Source: Trichaptum fuscoviolaceum (taxonomy: Eukaryota; Basidiomycota; Agaricomycetes; Hymenochaetales; Trichaptaceae). From it: a stretch of DNA of 64,000 nt. Where the stretch lies: assembly GCA_910574455.1 (NCBI GenBank), contig CAJSYZ010000005.1, positions 1,054,001 to 1,118,000 of the forward strand, read 5' to 3'. How positions within the stretch are numbered: position 1 is the first letter of the stretch; every line of letters starts with the position of its first letter. Made by a program: the position numbers and the translations under genes. This document shows positions 20,892 through 34,997 of the stretch, one piece after another. The notes below the pieces were generated by a model. That model saw nothing but the letters and a program-made list of their open reading frames with translations. It was not told the origin of the DNA and searched no databases.

Positions 20892-23800
20892 TCATGGCGC
20901 TGAGGAGGAAGGCGCAGCTGGGGTAGCGGGAGCAGACGAAGTCGCCGCCTCCGGTGTACTTGATGCTGCAGAAACAGAAGTCTCCTTCAATGTAGAGGTC
21001 TCAGCAGCCTTGGTAGTCGCTTCTGGTTCTGCAGAGCTAGAGCTTACTGGTCCAGAGGAAGAGGGAGCGTTTGATGCAGTTGTCGATGCACTTCCAGCGG
21101 AACTGGAGGAGGCGTTGCTGGATGAGGCACTGCTAGATGAAGCGGTCTTACTCGACTCCGACGCGATGATGCTATTTGCCGCTTCCTGCATGGCCGAAAT
21201 GGTACCCAGTGATAAACCATACGTCGTTGGTACACCAGGCTGGTCAAGTTGCATCCACGGCACTGTGTACCCGCCAACGCTGATCTCAACGGTCTGAGCT
21301 GCCTTGACATCAAGGCGGCCGAGTGGAATGATACCCAGCGATAGCAATGCACCTTTCGTAAGGAGTACATTCCCAAATGTTCCACTGTTCGCGGTGCCCC
21401 TCGCAGGTACGACGAAGTTGTTGAAGGACTGATCGAAGTGTGCGAAAGTCTCGCCGTTAACGCCACTGTCCGACTGAACGAATTTGATGTCGAGATCTGC
21501 GTCCAAGGGGTTGTAGACGTCAAAGTTGATAGAGACAAGGTTATCAATGAGTGTATCGACCGTGATGAAAACGTTAATGTGTGTGAGGATCTTTGGCACA
21601 TTCAGACCGGTCAAGCTAGTTGAGATCTTCAATCCTTCTAGTGCTTCCACTAATGACGGGAGAGGCGAGCTGCCAGAATCACCCGAGATCGAGAGTGCAA
21701 GCGCGTTGCCTGTGGTGAGGAAATCTGACAAGAAGCTCTGCAAATACATTTTCATCAGACGAGACTTCAGGTGCTTGAGAGAGAAACTTACCTGAGCTAC
21801 CGTGTCGTTAGCATTCGCAGGTTCGTAATGGAATTCAGTCTGAATCGCATTATCTCCAGGAACGAGATTGAAGGACTAAGAGAGTGGTGATGATAAGTCG
21901 TAAGACTACTTGAATATACACTGCACTTACGCTAATTACAGCACGACCAATCTGAGTAAAAGTAGGTTTATCAGCGATACGTTACAAGCGTGCCAAACCA
22001 AACATACCAGAACACTCTTGAAGGTGACCGGTAGGGAGACATCCACCGTCTTAAGTGAGATATTTGCAGGATTTTGCAGAGTAGTTGTCAAAGGAGACAC
22101 AATGAACTCGTTACCGCCATTGCCGCCACTTCCCGTGATACTAACGTTGCTGAGCTTCGCTGATCCACCGAAACCATTTATACCCTTCAGGCTTGACTGA
22201 AGATCGAAGGGAATGCCTGATATGGGCACATCGCCGATAGATGTTCGGCCAACAACGTTTGCAGATCCTTTCAACTCCATAGCAACGTTTGAGGTATCCG
22301 TGACAGCTGCAAAGAATGCATCGAAGCCTCCATTATTAAGCGATCGTAAAGGTTGATTTGTGAAAGAGAGGACAAGGTCTGCAACATTTCCAGTTGATAC
22401 ACCACCATCTGCAGGTCCCATAGGGATGTCAAGCTAATACTGCATCAGAATCGTTCAGGCTTTGGAACACTTATGAACGACCAACCTCTGCGACGCCAAC
22501 GCCACCGGATCCGATGGTGATGTTCTGACCAGATTGGACCACTTGGAGAGAGAACCCGAATGGATTCTTGTACTTCGCCAACGTGAACTTGGAGCTCGTG
22601 AGGGGTGCGAAAGCTTTATCCTGCGTTGTCATATCGAGTTCTAAGTCTGAAATGTCGATTGATTGAATGACCTGTATTGTGAAGCACAGTAAGAATTAGT
22701 TGCCAATGGAAGAGGAAAAAATCTTACGTTGGACTTCTGCCCGGGTAAAATTACAGAAAGCGTTAGAGTCTTGAACGCCGTGCTCAACCAAGTTACGGGC
22801 CCGTTGGAACCTGAGGGCTGAACTGATTCTCCAACTACGCTCAAGGTCTGGTTTTCTCCTGCAAGGAACCCAGAGAAAAGCTGTCCAATAGTGTCAAGAT
22901 CCGAACCAGACTGCGGCACGATCCTGCCAGATAAATGTTCCTTGGTGGTTGACTCCGGCACAAGCACGAGGCCAGTTCCGGACAGCGCTGAATTCTAGAT
23001 CAGAAGATAGTTCATGAGCACGGAATACAATGACTTACGTCCGACGAGTACGTTCTGGAAGAACGAGTTGAACGTAACGGTACCCATGTCAATGCCAAGC
23101 TCTACCGAACGAATGTCATTAGCGACAATAAATCAACGTTAGTTGCAAGAACAACGTACGAGCAGGTGAAGGGATCAAAGAGTCTGTCTCGATGTGAATG
23201 CCTCCTGCAGGATCATCGCTCGGCAGCTGGAAGTTACTTATAGTCACTCCCGGCAGGTTGTTGAACGCCTTCAGTGTAATCTGTTTCGACAGGGAGACAT
23301 TGTCGAAGATTGTGCCCAAAGCAGTAACGCGAACTTTATCCGACGAGATCGTCCAAGTGAAGCTCGGGTTGTGTAACAGGAATGTGGCAAACTCCGTAAA
23401 ACTAAATGAGTGTCAGTATAGAATTCTTATGTTTGTAACATTTGCCGATACTCACCCGTCTTCGTCTGTGATCACGAGTTGTCCGGACGTCACATAATCC
23501 GGAACACCATCATTGGCAGCGGCGCAAACTATATGCATTGTTGTGAGTAAACGGTATTTCGAAATGAAGAAAAGATCCTTACCAGGAGGAAGTGCAATGG
23601 TAGCAATGTTTTTGCCATTCCAATTCACGCTATGGTACATGTTAGAGAACTAGTTCCGATCCGGAGAGGTTTAAACTTACGTCACTGGTTCAACGAAGGT
23701 GATCAGTGCGTCCAGAGGACCAGTTCCAGTGAGCGAGCCCTTTAGACCGAGGTCAAAGCCACTGTCTGAAAGATTGCTGAGAGTAAAGAGTAAGTTATGC

Positions 23801-26800
23801 AGCACCTAAGAAGATGAAAAAGTTCCATACGTGATGTTCGCGGCGGTAAACGACAGTGCTGCCTGATCCACGAGAGTTTGGACGATTGGCGGGGCTACAG
23901 CGCCGATGAGGAAAAGAGCCGTGGAGTCCGTCTACGAATAGGTAAGTCACTATAACAGACATATATACATTCATAACTAACAATAGCAGGGACTCCGGAT
24001 TGATTGAAGGCCAGGTCTGTCGCGTCTGTTGGGGCCAAGGTAAGGTTACCTGCTTTTCATACTCAAGTGTTGAAGTCACTCACAGTCATCAAGCTTCACT
24101 GAACTCTGTACCGCAAGGTCAACTTGTAACCCGGCAAGAGCATTCAAAATAGCGGAGTTAACGTCAAACTGCTTCCCGCTGTCATACTGTCAGCAATGCC
24201 AAAGTGATTTGCATCTGTGAATATCCCTAACCTGTTGCATGTAGGCTTGTTAGGATCTACAGTAGCGTTAATCTGACACGGGAAATGAGCGATTAAGTAA
24301 GTCAAACAGTCTCCCTAAAGATCGCAAGGCACTCACGTTTGTTTTGATGTTCGGATTATTCTCCACGATCTGGAAGAGGCTTGTCAACGGCCCAAGATCA
24401 ACACCCTTCTCTTTGGAGCGCTCCAATAGTAGGTCGATGATGACAATCGGCTGCATATTGAAATTAAAAGGAAGAGTTGACGAAGTAACATTGCTATGAC
24501 CATCAGCATGGATCGGGTTGCTCGATATATCGACTGAGTTGATGGTGCCCAAAGTGATGCCATGGAAGGTGGCCGTAGTAGCGACTTTCAGGAGGTTGAT
24601 GCTCGCTGTGAAGGGGTTCGACAGAACGAATGTCACGGAAGCGACGCCAGTCTGGACTATATCCGTCGGGAACGTCAAAGACGTGCTCGTGATCAGATTC
24701 TGGTGGAGCGCTGGGATCGTGACGGGCGAGAGCTTGATCTCCGACAACGCAACCTTCAGCGAGTCGATCGGTGTCGTATCAGTAGTACCAATGATGGTCG
24801 TGTCCGAGTCTACGCCCTGCAAAAAGTTCTCGAGCATCTGCTGGCCGCTAGCGACAGCACCGCCCTGTGGCGAGTAGTGCACATCTGTAGAATAGTTCGA
24901 GCTACCGGGGATAATGATAGCGTTACTGATGATAGCGCTACCGATCGAGTCGCCCTGGAACTGGAGAGTGAAGCTAACGTCTCCAGTCCCGATCGTAATG
25001 TTGCTTGGATTGAAGAGCTGGGTCGTGACCTTGATAAGTAGGAAATCAGGGAATCCGTGATTGACATCAAGATTTGCCACAGTCGCGGGTTTGGTGTTAA
25101 GGCCCTGGAGACCAGCGATAGTCGTATCGACGTCAAACTCGATGTCAGTCAAAGAAAGTAGGCCGACGGCAGTCTCAGCGTCAGTATTCGCAACACCACC
25201 TAGCGTGAAGGTTTCCTTATCAGCCGTAGTGACTGCAGCCAAGAACTGTTGGAATACACTGTGCTTGTCACCAAAGACAGCAAACGGCGTATTGTTGAAG
25301 GTCAAATGTATGATGCGCGTATCGACGTCTGTAGTACTTGGTCCCTTAGGGATAATTAGCTGAGCGAAATCATCACCGTTGAAACCAGCGGTGATATTCT
25401 GCTCGAGGGCAACGACATTGAGAGGGAAGGCGAAGGGAATCGTGAAGGCTGCAGTAGCATCGTTGCTGCTAGTCGGAGGGTCGTAAGCGTCGTCCGTGTC
25501 GAACATCATCGTGAGTTGGTTCAGCGAGACGCTCTTGATGATGTCCAATTTGCCTTGATTGGGGAGCGTAGTCTGGATCTGCAAGCTCTTGATACCCGTG
25601 TTCAGCCATGTGACGTCTCTTGGACCCGCACTGTCCCCATAAACGGTGACCGGGCTGTCCTGGCCATGAATAAAGGCATTAAAAACAGCGGAGACATCAG
25701 CGAGGCCTTGGGAAGAGTCCTGTGGTATGAGACGCCCAGCGAGCGGCAGGCCAATGGTCGATTGAGGCGCGAGCGTGAAAGCACCTGGTGAAGCAGCAGG
25801 TCCCAAATGTGTCGACTGGAAGAAGTTCTGGAATCCAATGGTGCTGAGCTCAATGCCGACCTGCGAGGGGTTCGTCACAGTCGTGTTGAGCGTCAAGTGG
25901 ATACCACCCGCAGGGTCGTTCGCCGGCAAGTCAAACGAGTTGACGACAACGCCATTCTTGAGACCGTTCATGCCAAGCAAAGTGACTTTCTTCGTCGTCA
26001 AGCTGATTCCGGGTACGTCGATACCAAGCGCCGAGACTGTCAGGTTCTCGCCCGCAATCTCCCACTCAAAGCTCTCCTCCGTGAGCAGCACCTTCGTGAA
26101 GTCCGTCAAGTGGTCCACATCTGAAACAGAGAAAGTCGAAGTCACATCCAGCTGCGCGCCCACGTCAGCAGTAAGACTGACGTCAGGCATCTTCATAGTT
26201 CCAAGAGGCTTTCCGGCCCAGCTGATCGTCAATCCCGAGCCAAACGAGATTTTCGCGTCAAAGGGTCCAGCGTTGGTGATATTGCCGAGAAGTTTGGTGC
26301 CGAAGGAGTTCTGAGCAGGATCGGTGATCGTGACGGTCGAGATGCCCAGACCGGAGCCATCGACGATTTTCTGCACGATCGGTTGCGCGAGAATCGGGAG
26401 CAAGAGATTCAAGGATTCATCAGTAGACACGGGCACGTCCAATTGGGTGTATGACAGTGTCGTGGTGTACTCTCCGATGGTCACTTTCGACACCAACTCC
26501 ACGTCTGAGCGTAGCTGCTTGAACGCCGCGTCGACGAAGTTCGGGAGGTTGAAGTTGGTGTAGATGTTGCGCTTCCCGATGCTTCGCGCAGCAGGGACTA
26601 CATCACGTTTGCTACTCGTGCTATTCGCGGAATCGTCATCCGTCGTCTGTAGGTACGTGTATCCGCCGAGCGCGACAATCCCATCGAGCTGTTCCGTGTC
26701 CAGGCCCGCGACGACCGCGAGTGCACGCGTCACAGAGAAGATGGATGGCGGATCGAGGTTCATATCGAGGTTCAGCGCAGGGCTCGAACTTGTCTTCTTC

Positions 26801-29800
26801 CCAGTAGCAGGGAATTGCACAGTCTGATTAATCGAGCCCAAGTTGATACCATGCGACTTAACGGACGAGTTTATCTCTGTAATATGCAAGTCTGCGGTGA
26901 AAGGATTGACGAGATCAACCGTGACATGCGCGATGTTGTCTGAGTGGCCCGTCGTCGTCAGAACCTTCAATGCCGTGGAGGACAAGAGATCACTCTTCAG
27001 ACCCGGCAGGGTTGCACCGACAGAAAGGGAATTGAATGCCTGAACAAGCGAGGCGATCTTCGTGCTCCCGTCATATCCCTGAATAACGATATCGACATCT
27101 TTCTTGCCAACAAAGTCATTGAGGGTCTGCTGGCCCTGCTCATTGTTGTTTGGCTAGGGAACAGTACTTCAGAAATGTATATAACTAGCGAACTTCCACT
27201 GCACTTACCTGGAATGCGCTCGACGCCAAGATAGAGTTGTTCCCAATATCCAACGTCAAGTTCGGCATCAATGTCGTTCCAATGAGGCCGCCATCTCGGT
27301 ACAGTTGAAGAGCTACCCAAGCCATACAGGTAAGTTGATATTATTCACAATTTGCTTGAAATAGACGTACACAAATCACCCAATCTCAAATTTAGCGTCG
27401 AAGGATTGAAAATCGACACTAATTAGAAGCGTCAATCAACATTGCATTTTAGCACGTGATAGATATGCTCACCATTGATGGAAAGCTGCATCGCGTCGCT
27501 GGTGCCCCCTATAACATCCACACCTGTAATTGTAGTGTCATTCTTCAGGCCCCGCATACCCTTCAGGTTACTCGGCACATTGAAATTAATAGGATCGAGC
27601 GTCAGAACACCAATGCTAAGGTTCGCGATCGCATGTGAGTGACCGATTAGCCGGAAATTGGATTCACTGTACAAAATTACGTTCAGAAAATAAGACAAAG
27701 AGAGAGAAAATCATATGGCAGGTACGCACGAGAGGTCAGTCAAATCCGTAGCTGTGAAACGTCACGACGCGTCAGCCAACACAATCTTCACAAAAGAGAG
27801 AAGGACGCACTGAATTGAGAGAATGCCTTCGTGTTGTCTGTCGGGACGTCCAGGGCGGTATTATAGATAGTGATGTTGATTGTGCCCTCCGTGTCAGTCG
27901 AGTTGATTACATTGATGTTGGACGACGAGCTGCTGAGGGGCTGAAATGAGAATGGAAAAATAAGCAACCACCTCTCCACGAAAATAATGAAACAGTACGC
28001 ACAGTCTGCAAACCCGCAATGGTCGTATCGTTCTGCGAGATGTTGAAGCCGTTCATGATCTGCCCAATCGACAAACCAAACCCGAAGGGCAGCTGCAACT
28101 GCGCGAACACATGGTGCGTATTCGCGACCGGCGCCCAGGGGTTCTCCTCACTGAACGTCAGGTCCATGTCCTCGATCGTAATAGCCTTGATCGGGCCGAT
28201 CGGCCCATTGCTCGGGTTGATAAATGGCACATTAAGAGAGAGCGCGGATATGCCGGCAGAGAGCCAGGAGATCTCGTCGCCTGACGGCTGCAGCGCCGAC
28301 ACGCCCTTCGCTACGACTGCGGATGTCTCGCCGTTCAGGTAATTTGTGAAAAGCGACGAGACAGACGCGAGCTCGGTCGTATCATTATGCGGGACAAGTC
28401 GGCCTTTCAACGTAACGTTGTTACCACCAGGTGTCTGAGTAGCGTAGATGTTAATTTCAGCTTCTCTAGGAACCGTAATCGAGTTGACAGATACGCACAA
28501 TCTTTGTATCTGCTCCGACACCCTCTCCAAGAAAAGTGTTCTGGTAGTACAAGTTGAAGACAGCGGTTCCGAGATCGACTTTGAAAGGGCTATGAGGTAA
28601 TGAGAAATTGTCAGATGTCCTGTTTCACGGGAATTACAAATTCGTCATGGAAATAAACTGACCTGGTGTTGTTAAGTTGCGTGACGGCAACGAAGTCGAT
28701 GCCACCTTCCGGTGAGTCACCAGGCATCTACATGTTCCGAAGCGTGAGCACTCCCAGCAAGCCAAGATGAAACACAGGTGAAAGTTTTCAACGTTGAAAA
28801 CGCACCTGGAAGTCCTTCAACACGACATTACCCGCAAAATTATTAATCCCCTTGAGTGTCAGCTTCTTGTCGAAGTGAATACCCTTCGCGACAGGGAACT
28901 TCAGCGCGTTGACTTTGAGGTTGTCGGACTTCAGCCGCCACGTGAAGTTGGACTGCGTAATCATGACAGCGGTAAACTCTCCGAAAGCAGCCTCGTCGGT
29001 AATGTTGAAGAGCGTCGTCTGGTTGATCGTGGCGCGTTTGTGTGCGGCATGCAAGGGCGAAAGAGACATAGCTCCCAAGGGAACTTCTGATCCATCGGGT
29101 TTGAGCCAAGAGACCTGAGTGACGGAATTTCGAAGAGATGCAAGAATGATAATCGAGGGGAGAAGAGAAGCATGGTTTGGAATTCGTGATGATGCGAATA
29201 GAAGAGAAGAATGTCAGTACGTAAATTAGCATTTTTGAATGTGATTTGCGTACGTCGACGGGTTGCGTGAATGTGATCTTTGCGCCGAAGATGCCTGCAT
29301 GTGATACCTGACCGTCCCTCATCAGCTCCATTCCCTCGCATCCACTTTCATCTCATTAAACTTACAAGTCCGAGCATAGTCAACGTAAAGCTATGATACT
29401 ACCATTAGAATGTTCATTGTCCGGGGTACTAAGGCGCTGCCACTCACGATGTATTCGAAGGCGTAGTGATAGCAGCCGTATCCACGTTCAGCACGGAAAC
29501 ATTAACAACATGCTGCGCGATCGCGCGAACGACGGGGAAGAGTACGATGAACAGCAGCGCAATACCTATCGCTGAAAGAACGGCTTGGATCGCAATCGCC
29601 TTGCGTGTCTTGTACCATCCTTTCTTCTGCCAGAAGTGCTTCGGCTCTGCTGCAGCCGCCGTTGCTGCTGCTGCTCCCGCGCCAGCTCCTACGACTCTGG
29701 CTGCAGCTGCATCGGTCTCGGGCGCGACATGTTCGTCACCAAATGGGTCTTCCGAGCCTTGGACTTCATGGAATGCACTACCTGATGCTGCTCCGGCAAC

Positions 29801-30288
29801 ACCGGATCCGACACCAGCAATAGGCGCAGCGTGGCCTGAGTGCCGTCAGAAGCATACCCCGCAGCGGAGGCAATCGCGTAAGGTGCACGATGCATATCCG
29901 AGGAAGAGCATGCGCAGATTTGTTCGATAGAGCATAAAGCAAGTCCGCAGCGGGAGTGGGGGAGGGGGCGGGGTAGAAAGCACGTGTTAGCGAACCATGA
30001 CCGAACCCGAGCCCGAGTGGACGAAATTGTCTAAAAAGCGGGGCAATATGGGGGAACGTGAGGCACATACGCTTCCTTCCTCACTCTCTTGTCGTTCGCG
30101 CTCTGAACAACTCGTTCTGGTCCGATTGCCACGACGGGGAGAAGGGGGCAGATAGAACAAAACTTGTTTCTCGACTTACCTGCCAGTGACTGTTGCGAGT
30201 GATTGCTTGCAACATCGTTGATGGTATGGTCAAAGTATATCCCACTGCTTACGCGCGCATGCTCAATCTCCTCCATGTCGCGGTCCAT
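20892..30288 (-). CDS. Giant Tag1-like membrane protein with triplicated DUF3712-type unit
   Basis: A 9.4-kb multi-exon gene encodes roughly 2,500 residues. Exon 1 (30288-30180) starts MDRDMEEIEHAR; a 343-nt intron follows. The cytosolic part is Gly/Ala-rich and leads to one transmembrane helix, AIQAVLSAIGIALLFIVLF (about 29,530-29,590). The rest is a beta-rich, N-glycosylation-rich lumenal region. It contains three matching blocks whose landmarks (DPAGGIH-type motif near 28,715, 25,910 and 23,205; WL-x-TG/SAG motif near 28,225, 25,590 and 22,770) recur every 2.6-2.8 kb. The C-terminal 100 residues are Ser/Ala/Thr-rich. The layout resembles yeast Tag1, a vacuolar protein acting in autophagy termination; role here is inference. 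Frames continue across the introns I checked, so one gene is preferred, though exon borders were not all solved. Confidence 0.8.
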
Positions 30289-33200
30289 CGCCGTCGACGG
30301 CGACAAAGAAAGCAAGGGTGGAGGGGGGGGAAAGGAGTGTAAGGGGACGGGCGAGGGGTCAGACGTTGAAGCCTTGTGCTTTGTATGACAGGGCTAGGAA
30401 CTGTCTCGAGCCCTGCCCGCACGCGTCGCGACAGAGAGAGGGAGCTGATCAAATTGGATTTTGTTCGAACATGGGGGAGTTTTTGTCGCCTCGCATGAAT
30501 TCCGCTGGGAAGTGCTAACGTGATGCCACCCTGATCGCTGCTCCGCATTCGGCTAGACGATCTGGGTGAATAAAACTGCACCCGGGTGTTCGATTTCTTT
30601 CTTCTGATGGCCATTCAATCTTCAATTCAGTTTTCCGCACCCTCATTGGCCTGCCCGACGTATGAAACGGACCCACTGAGTCACGAGTGCCGCCCCCACA
30701 TTTTGTTGAACGACCAATACATTGACTTACGAGGAGCCAATCCATTCTTCTGAATTTCTTCATGTGCTTCCTCAACCATAGTCCGTTCTCCTTGCATTCG
30801 AACGTATCCTGGCATAATAAAACACTTTTTGTTAAGGTTGGCCAGCTGAAGATGGACAGACAGCCGCCAGCGCCTAAAACGAGGTGAGATGGATACGAGG
30901 AAGAAAAAGCCAAGGTGTGACACCGGCGATTGATCCAGGATTTGCATTTCGAGCGTGCCGCGGGGTCTGCCGAACAGACGTCATAACGACACCGTGACAG
31001 TGGCGGTGCCTGTACCATGAGGCTCCTATTCTGACTCAGCGCCTGCTTGCCATTTTAAGCCAAAACGCCTGTAAATTAGAGTCAGTTTATATTGATCCAA
31101 TCAACGCCGGCTAATGTGGTCGTCAAATTATGTTGAAATTGTCAAGTTTTCAAAAGTCTTCCCTTAGACTGCTCCTACTCAAGTCAAGACCTCCTTAAGG
31201 GGCCAAGTATGCAAAAGATCAGAGGCGATGTCTGCACAGAAGAGTGGCGTGCGTCCGGAGCTTTTCTTCCATCAGCGCGGGTACAAAGTCGGTCATTTGC
31301 ATTATCTTCTTTCCTCCCGAGTTCCCCCAGGCCTTTCGTGTGCACTTCAACCGGTTAAGACGACGCTTGCGTCATATCCGATATCCTAATATCGATAGAT
31401 GATTCGGTATCCAATGAGGAAGATAAGAAGTATGGAAGTGCTGCAATCAACTCAGATGACTTCGCCGCGTAACCCAAATGAAGAGAGTGTGAGAAGTTTG
31501 AATGTAGGGCGCGACCAGATCGTAAAGAGCAACTGTTGAATGGTAAGATGGTTAGTTTGTGGGGCTATGTGTATGATTGGAACTCAGAAGTACGAACATT
31601 TAGCTTCAACAGCAAAAACAGCCGCCAGTATGCTGAAGCTATTTCAGAGTAACGACGAAGGTGAAAACCCTTAAAGAAGCTGCTGTGAGAGTTGAAGAGT
31701 ACGAAAATGGTTTAGCGTGGAAGCATTGCTTTGTTGTTTCTAGTCTCACCGGGTACAAATTCCATTGCAATAATCTTCTCCTTCACCTAAAAATAGATAT
31801 TAAAGTCAACTTTGACCCAGCATATTTGTAGAACCTCCTTGAGCGCCACAATCTGTGAGCTACGCTATCCGTTCACACCGTCGGGATCTCGGCAACTGCA
31901 GCCAGACTGCCATTGCCTAGCAGTATTTCGAACAAACTGGACCCGTCTTCCCCCTCCCCCTTCAGCCCGGGAGTGTAGGCTGAAGGCGCGATGGCCAGTG
32001 CTTGCGCGGGCGGCGGTAGCAGTAGTAATGAGCACCCATTCACGATCGAATCTCCGCGCGCGCATACATCGTACGACGACGTATCCATCCATTCATTTAC
32101 GCACCCTGAATTCAACGAGTCTACCTCCCCACACAAAGCATGTGATTCCCCGGGTTATCGATCCTTTGATCTCTACCCCGCATCCAGCCGACCACTCAGC
32201 GCCCGAGTCTCATACGAGTCTACGACTGTGCATATGCACCACTCCAGAAGACTGGACATCGGATAACTCATCGCAGATCGCGAGATGCGAGAAGGAACCC
32301 CGCCCCCGCCCACCCCCGCACTTCCGTGACCACCTTCCATCCATCCCACATTCTACCAAGAAGAACATACAAACTAAAACCCCGGTCCCTGATCGCTTAA
32401 CTCGACGCAGCCGTGCATGTGCTCCTCCGGGGAGCCCAATAACGTTGCATGGATGATTCGAGGTGAATTCGTCGTCTAGCTGGCGCCAGAGAAGCCTCAC
32501 GATGCGATGGTTTGACGATAGCGTATTCACGCATGAGTGCCAGCGGCGAAATAGCTTCCCCGGACTCGGACTCGGACTCAATACATCCAGTCTTTTCCTC
32601 TCGAAGATCCAGCACCGACATATACTTCGGAGTCCGGACCTCGCGTGTAATGCGACGTTGTCATTCTGCGGTTACGAACTAGTTTGAATGAATTCCCTGT
32701 CGACGGTGCTGTTCAAATATCAACTTCTGAGCATGAAAACATAGAATCGATATTAATTATTTGTACAGAAAAGGCTTAGTGGGAAAAGCACAGTGACTTA
32801 CTGACTAACTGTAAGTCGGTTGATTGAAAGAGATGGAAGTCAATCCGAGATCGGACAACCGCGTACCTGAGAAAACATCAGTAAAGGGAGCAGCTTCATA
32901 CCGCAGGCTAATTCCAATGAAACCGCCACCGTTGGTGGGACGCAATATCACTCAAGCATGTGAATACGAGCTTGATTCAATCTCTCTTCCAACAGTACAT
33001 CGATAGGCGTCCGATAGGTTTGGCGTTCGGCCATTATTGCAGGAGCACGAGAGATGAGCATACATTTACTGAAGGAATGATGCCTCCGTTCCCCGTCGTC
33101 GAAGAGTTCATCCGCAGAGAGCCAACCAAATGTACAGGGCATCTCGCATGTGAAATCAGCCAGGTGTATACAGTTTATCTCGTCCAACACGCTGAGGACT

Positions 33201-34997
33201 CAATAGGCACAATGCTGCTGAGTTGACGGTGAGCGGGATAAGTGTGGTATCCGTGGCCCGTGAGGCTGTTCGCGTGCCGCGTGGATTTACAAATGAGCCT
33301 GCGGGGCCCCGCAAAAGGAGTGAATTCTGCCCCGCCGTGACTGATGGTGATAATGAACAGATGGTGCTTTGTACATCGAAGGGGGGAGGAGGGGGGGAGA
33401 GAACAACAGATCAATCCGATCGTGGCTATGGCTCTTGACCTGTAATGACCCCCCTTTGTGTTTAGTATTATCAGAATGGCGTAGATGTATCAAAGAATAT
33501 GTAAGGACGAACCTCCATTGATATACACTGCTACATATTTCAATTTGCGCCAACCCCTACGCCAGATGGACATAAACCAGTGATGTTTGATGAATCCAGA
33601 CCCCAGCACGATAATGACAGTGTCGAGAGCTCATCCAACCATAGCCAACGGCCGCTTGATTCAGCACAAGAGATACAGAGCAATAAGCACGAGCATCAAG
33701 CCGAAGACTGCTCTGCAGATTTCGCAGTGATTCACTTTGTAGAGTACAGGGTTGCAGCAAGTCATGGAGATCGTTTCATCTACGCACATTGATTTGACTT
33801 GGCGCTGTATAGTGAATCTAAGAGTTTTCAATCCAGTCGTTTCAAGCATAGTCGTATTGACAGAGTTGCACGAAAGGCTGAGGAAAGTGTCTCCAGCAAA
33901 GGTTGTCGTCGTCGCCGACGTCGAAGATGAGGTGGCCTGCCGAACAAGGTGCCGCAACTTCAGTGGGATCTGCATTCTCACGACCTCCGAACTTCAAGTT
34001 TAAACTTGAAGCAGCGACCTCTTCTTTACTATTACCATCCATTGTTCTCAACATATTCTCGGACATCCACATTCACGGCAACCTATGGCGACTGCTGGAT
34101 AAACCTACTATGCTGAACATACATAATTCTTCGTTTGAAAATTAGGTCCGGCATGATGACTTAAAAGTCAACATAATCCAAACTTAAATTTCCAAAAGGT
34201 CTATTCGAACTTCCGAATTCAAAACGCCAACAAAACAATAATGAGGCTATACACATAGCTGCTGCTGCGTCTCCCATTATATCACACGCTGTGGTATCGC
34301 TCTGTAATGGAGTGCCACTGCGGAAGAATGGACAGGATTACTTTCAACCCGGGCAACGCGAAGTTCCAGATGGTGTCTGGTTTCAGGCAATGTTTTCAAT
34401 GGTGAACCCTCTGCATAGTCATGGGCAAACGGGCTCACTCACGGTCACCTGGGATCTCCGTATGTTCTGACTCTCTTGGCTGGGCGGTCTATGGTATGCG
34501 GTCTTCTCACATTCTTGTTGTGATAGCCGAAACCTCTTCAATTCGTACACCATAAGACGCCCTTCCTCAGCATTGTCGACTCTTCTGGTGTATATGTTTT
34601 GAAGCTTCATACGGGAGTCTCCTGCAAAACGTCCGTTACATTGCGATGTCAACATCAAGATAATATATATCTATTCACCAGTACAGTCTAACCTCGGTAT
34701 ACCCGCTCAGCAAGAAGGCTCTCCGTTCTCCTCTTTTTCTTTGCGATGCTTTATATCATGCTTACATTCCGGTGAGTGCATCGGTATCACTAAGCTCCTT
34801 TTCGAGTGTTTATCAAGCCACAGGCACAGCGAGCGCACCTTGCCAAGCAGACTAGATGGCCGAGAAGTAATGTATGAAACATGTTTCCTCCTGCTAGCGT
34901 CATTCACCGGAAGAATGAAGTTTGGAAGACATATATAATAAACATTCGTCTAGGTTCACATCTGCTTGCTTCAAACCGCTGCTGTTGAGTTTCGACG
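30289..34997. other. Gene-poor 4.7-kb region
   Basis: No gene with good support was found. The best candidate is a 91-codon plus-strand frame at 31,991-32,266, Ser/His-rich and starting MASACAGGG, of unknown nature. A minus-strand frame at 33,661-33,981 ends in a hydrophobic segment and might be a gene remnant. Short G-runs occur near 30,320 and 33,380, and a perfect 20-bp palindrome lies at 33,992-34,011. No transposon protein was recognised. Confidence 0.4.
33992..34011. repeat. Perfect 20-bp palindrome
   Basis: CTTCAAGTTT followed by its exact reverse complement. A near-identical palindrome with one central base stands upstream of SKI3 at 43,839-43,859. Confidence 0.8.

Noticed and set aside
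20892..30288. Splitting the Tag1-like region into two or three genes
   Set aside because: Splice sites examined at repeat junctions keep the frame, and only one N-terminal membrane segment was seen. An internal start cannot be wholly excluded.
30515..31018. 167-codon minus-strand frame
   Set aside because: No domain, Cys/Arg/Trp-rich in a way typical of chance frames, no promoter or splice support.
31812..32456. 214-codon plus-strand frame
   Set aside because: Overlaps a different plus-strand frame at 31,991-32,266 and a minus frame. Its Pro/Arg/Thr composition follows base composition, and no family is recognised.
33661..34072. Two overlapping minus-strand frames, one ending in a hydrophobic segment
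   Set aside because: They cannot be joined by good splice sites, and the palindrome lies inside. A relic is possible but not supported.
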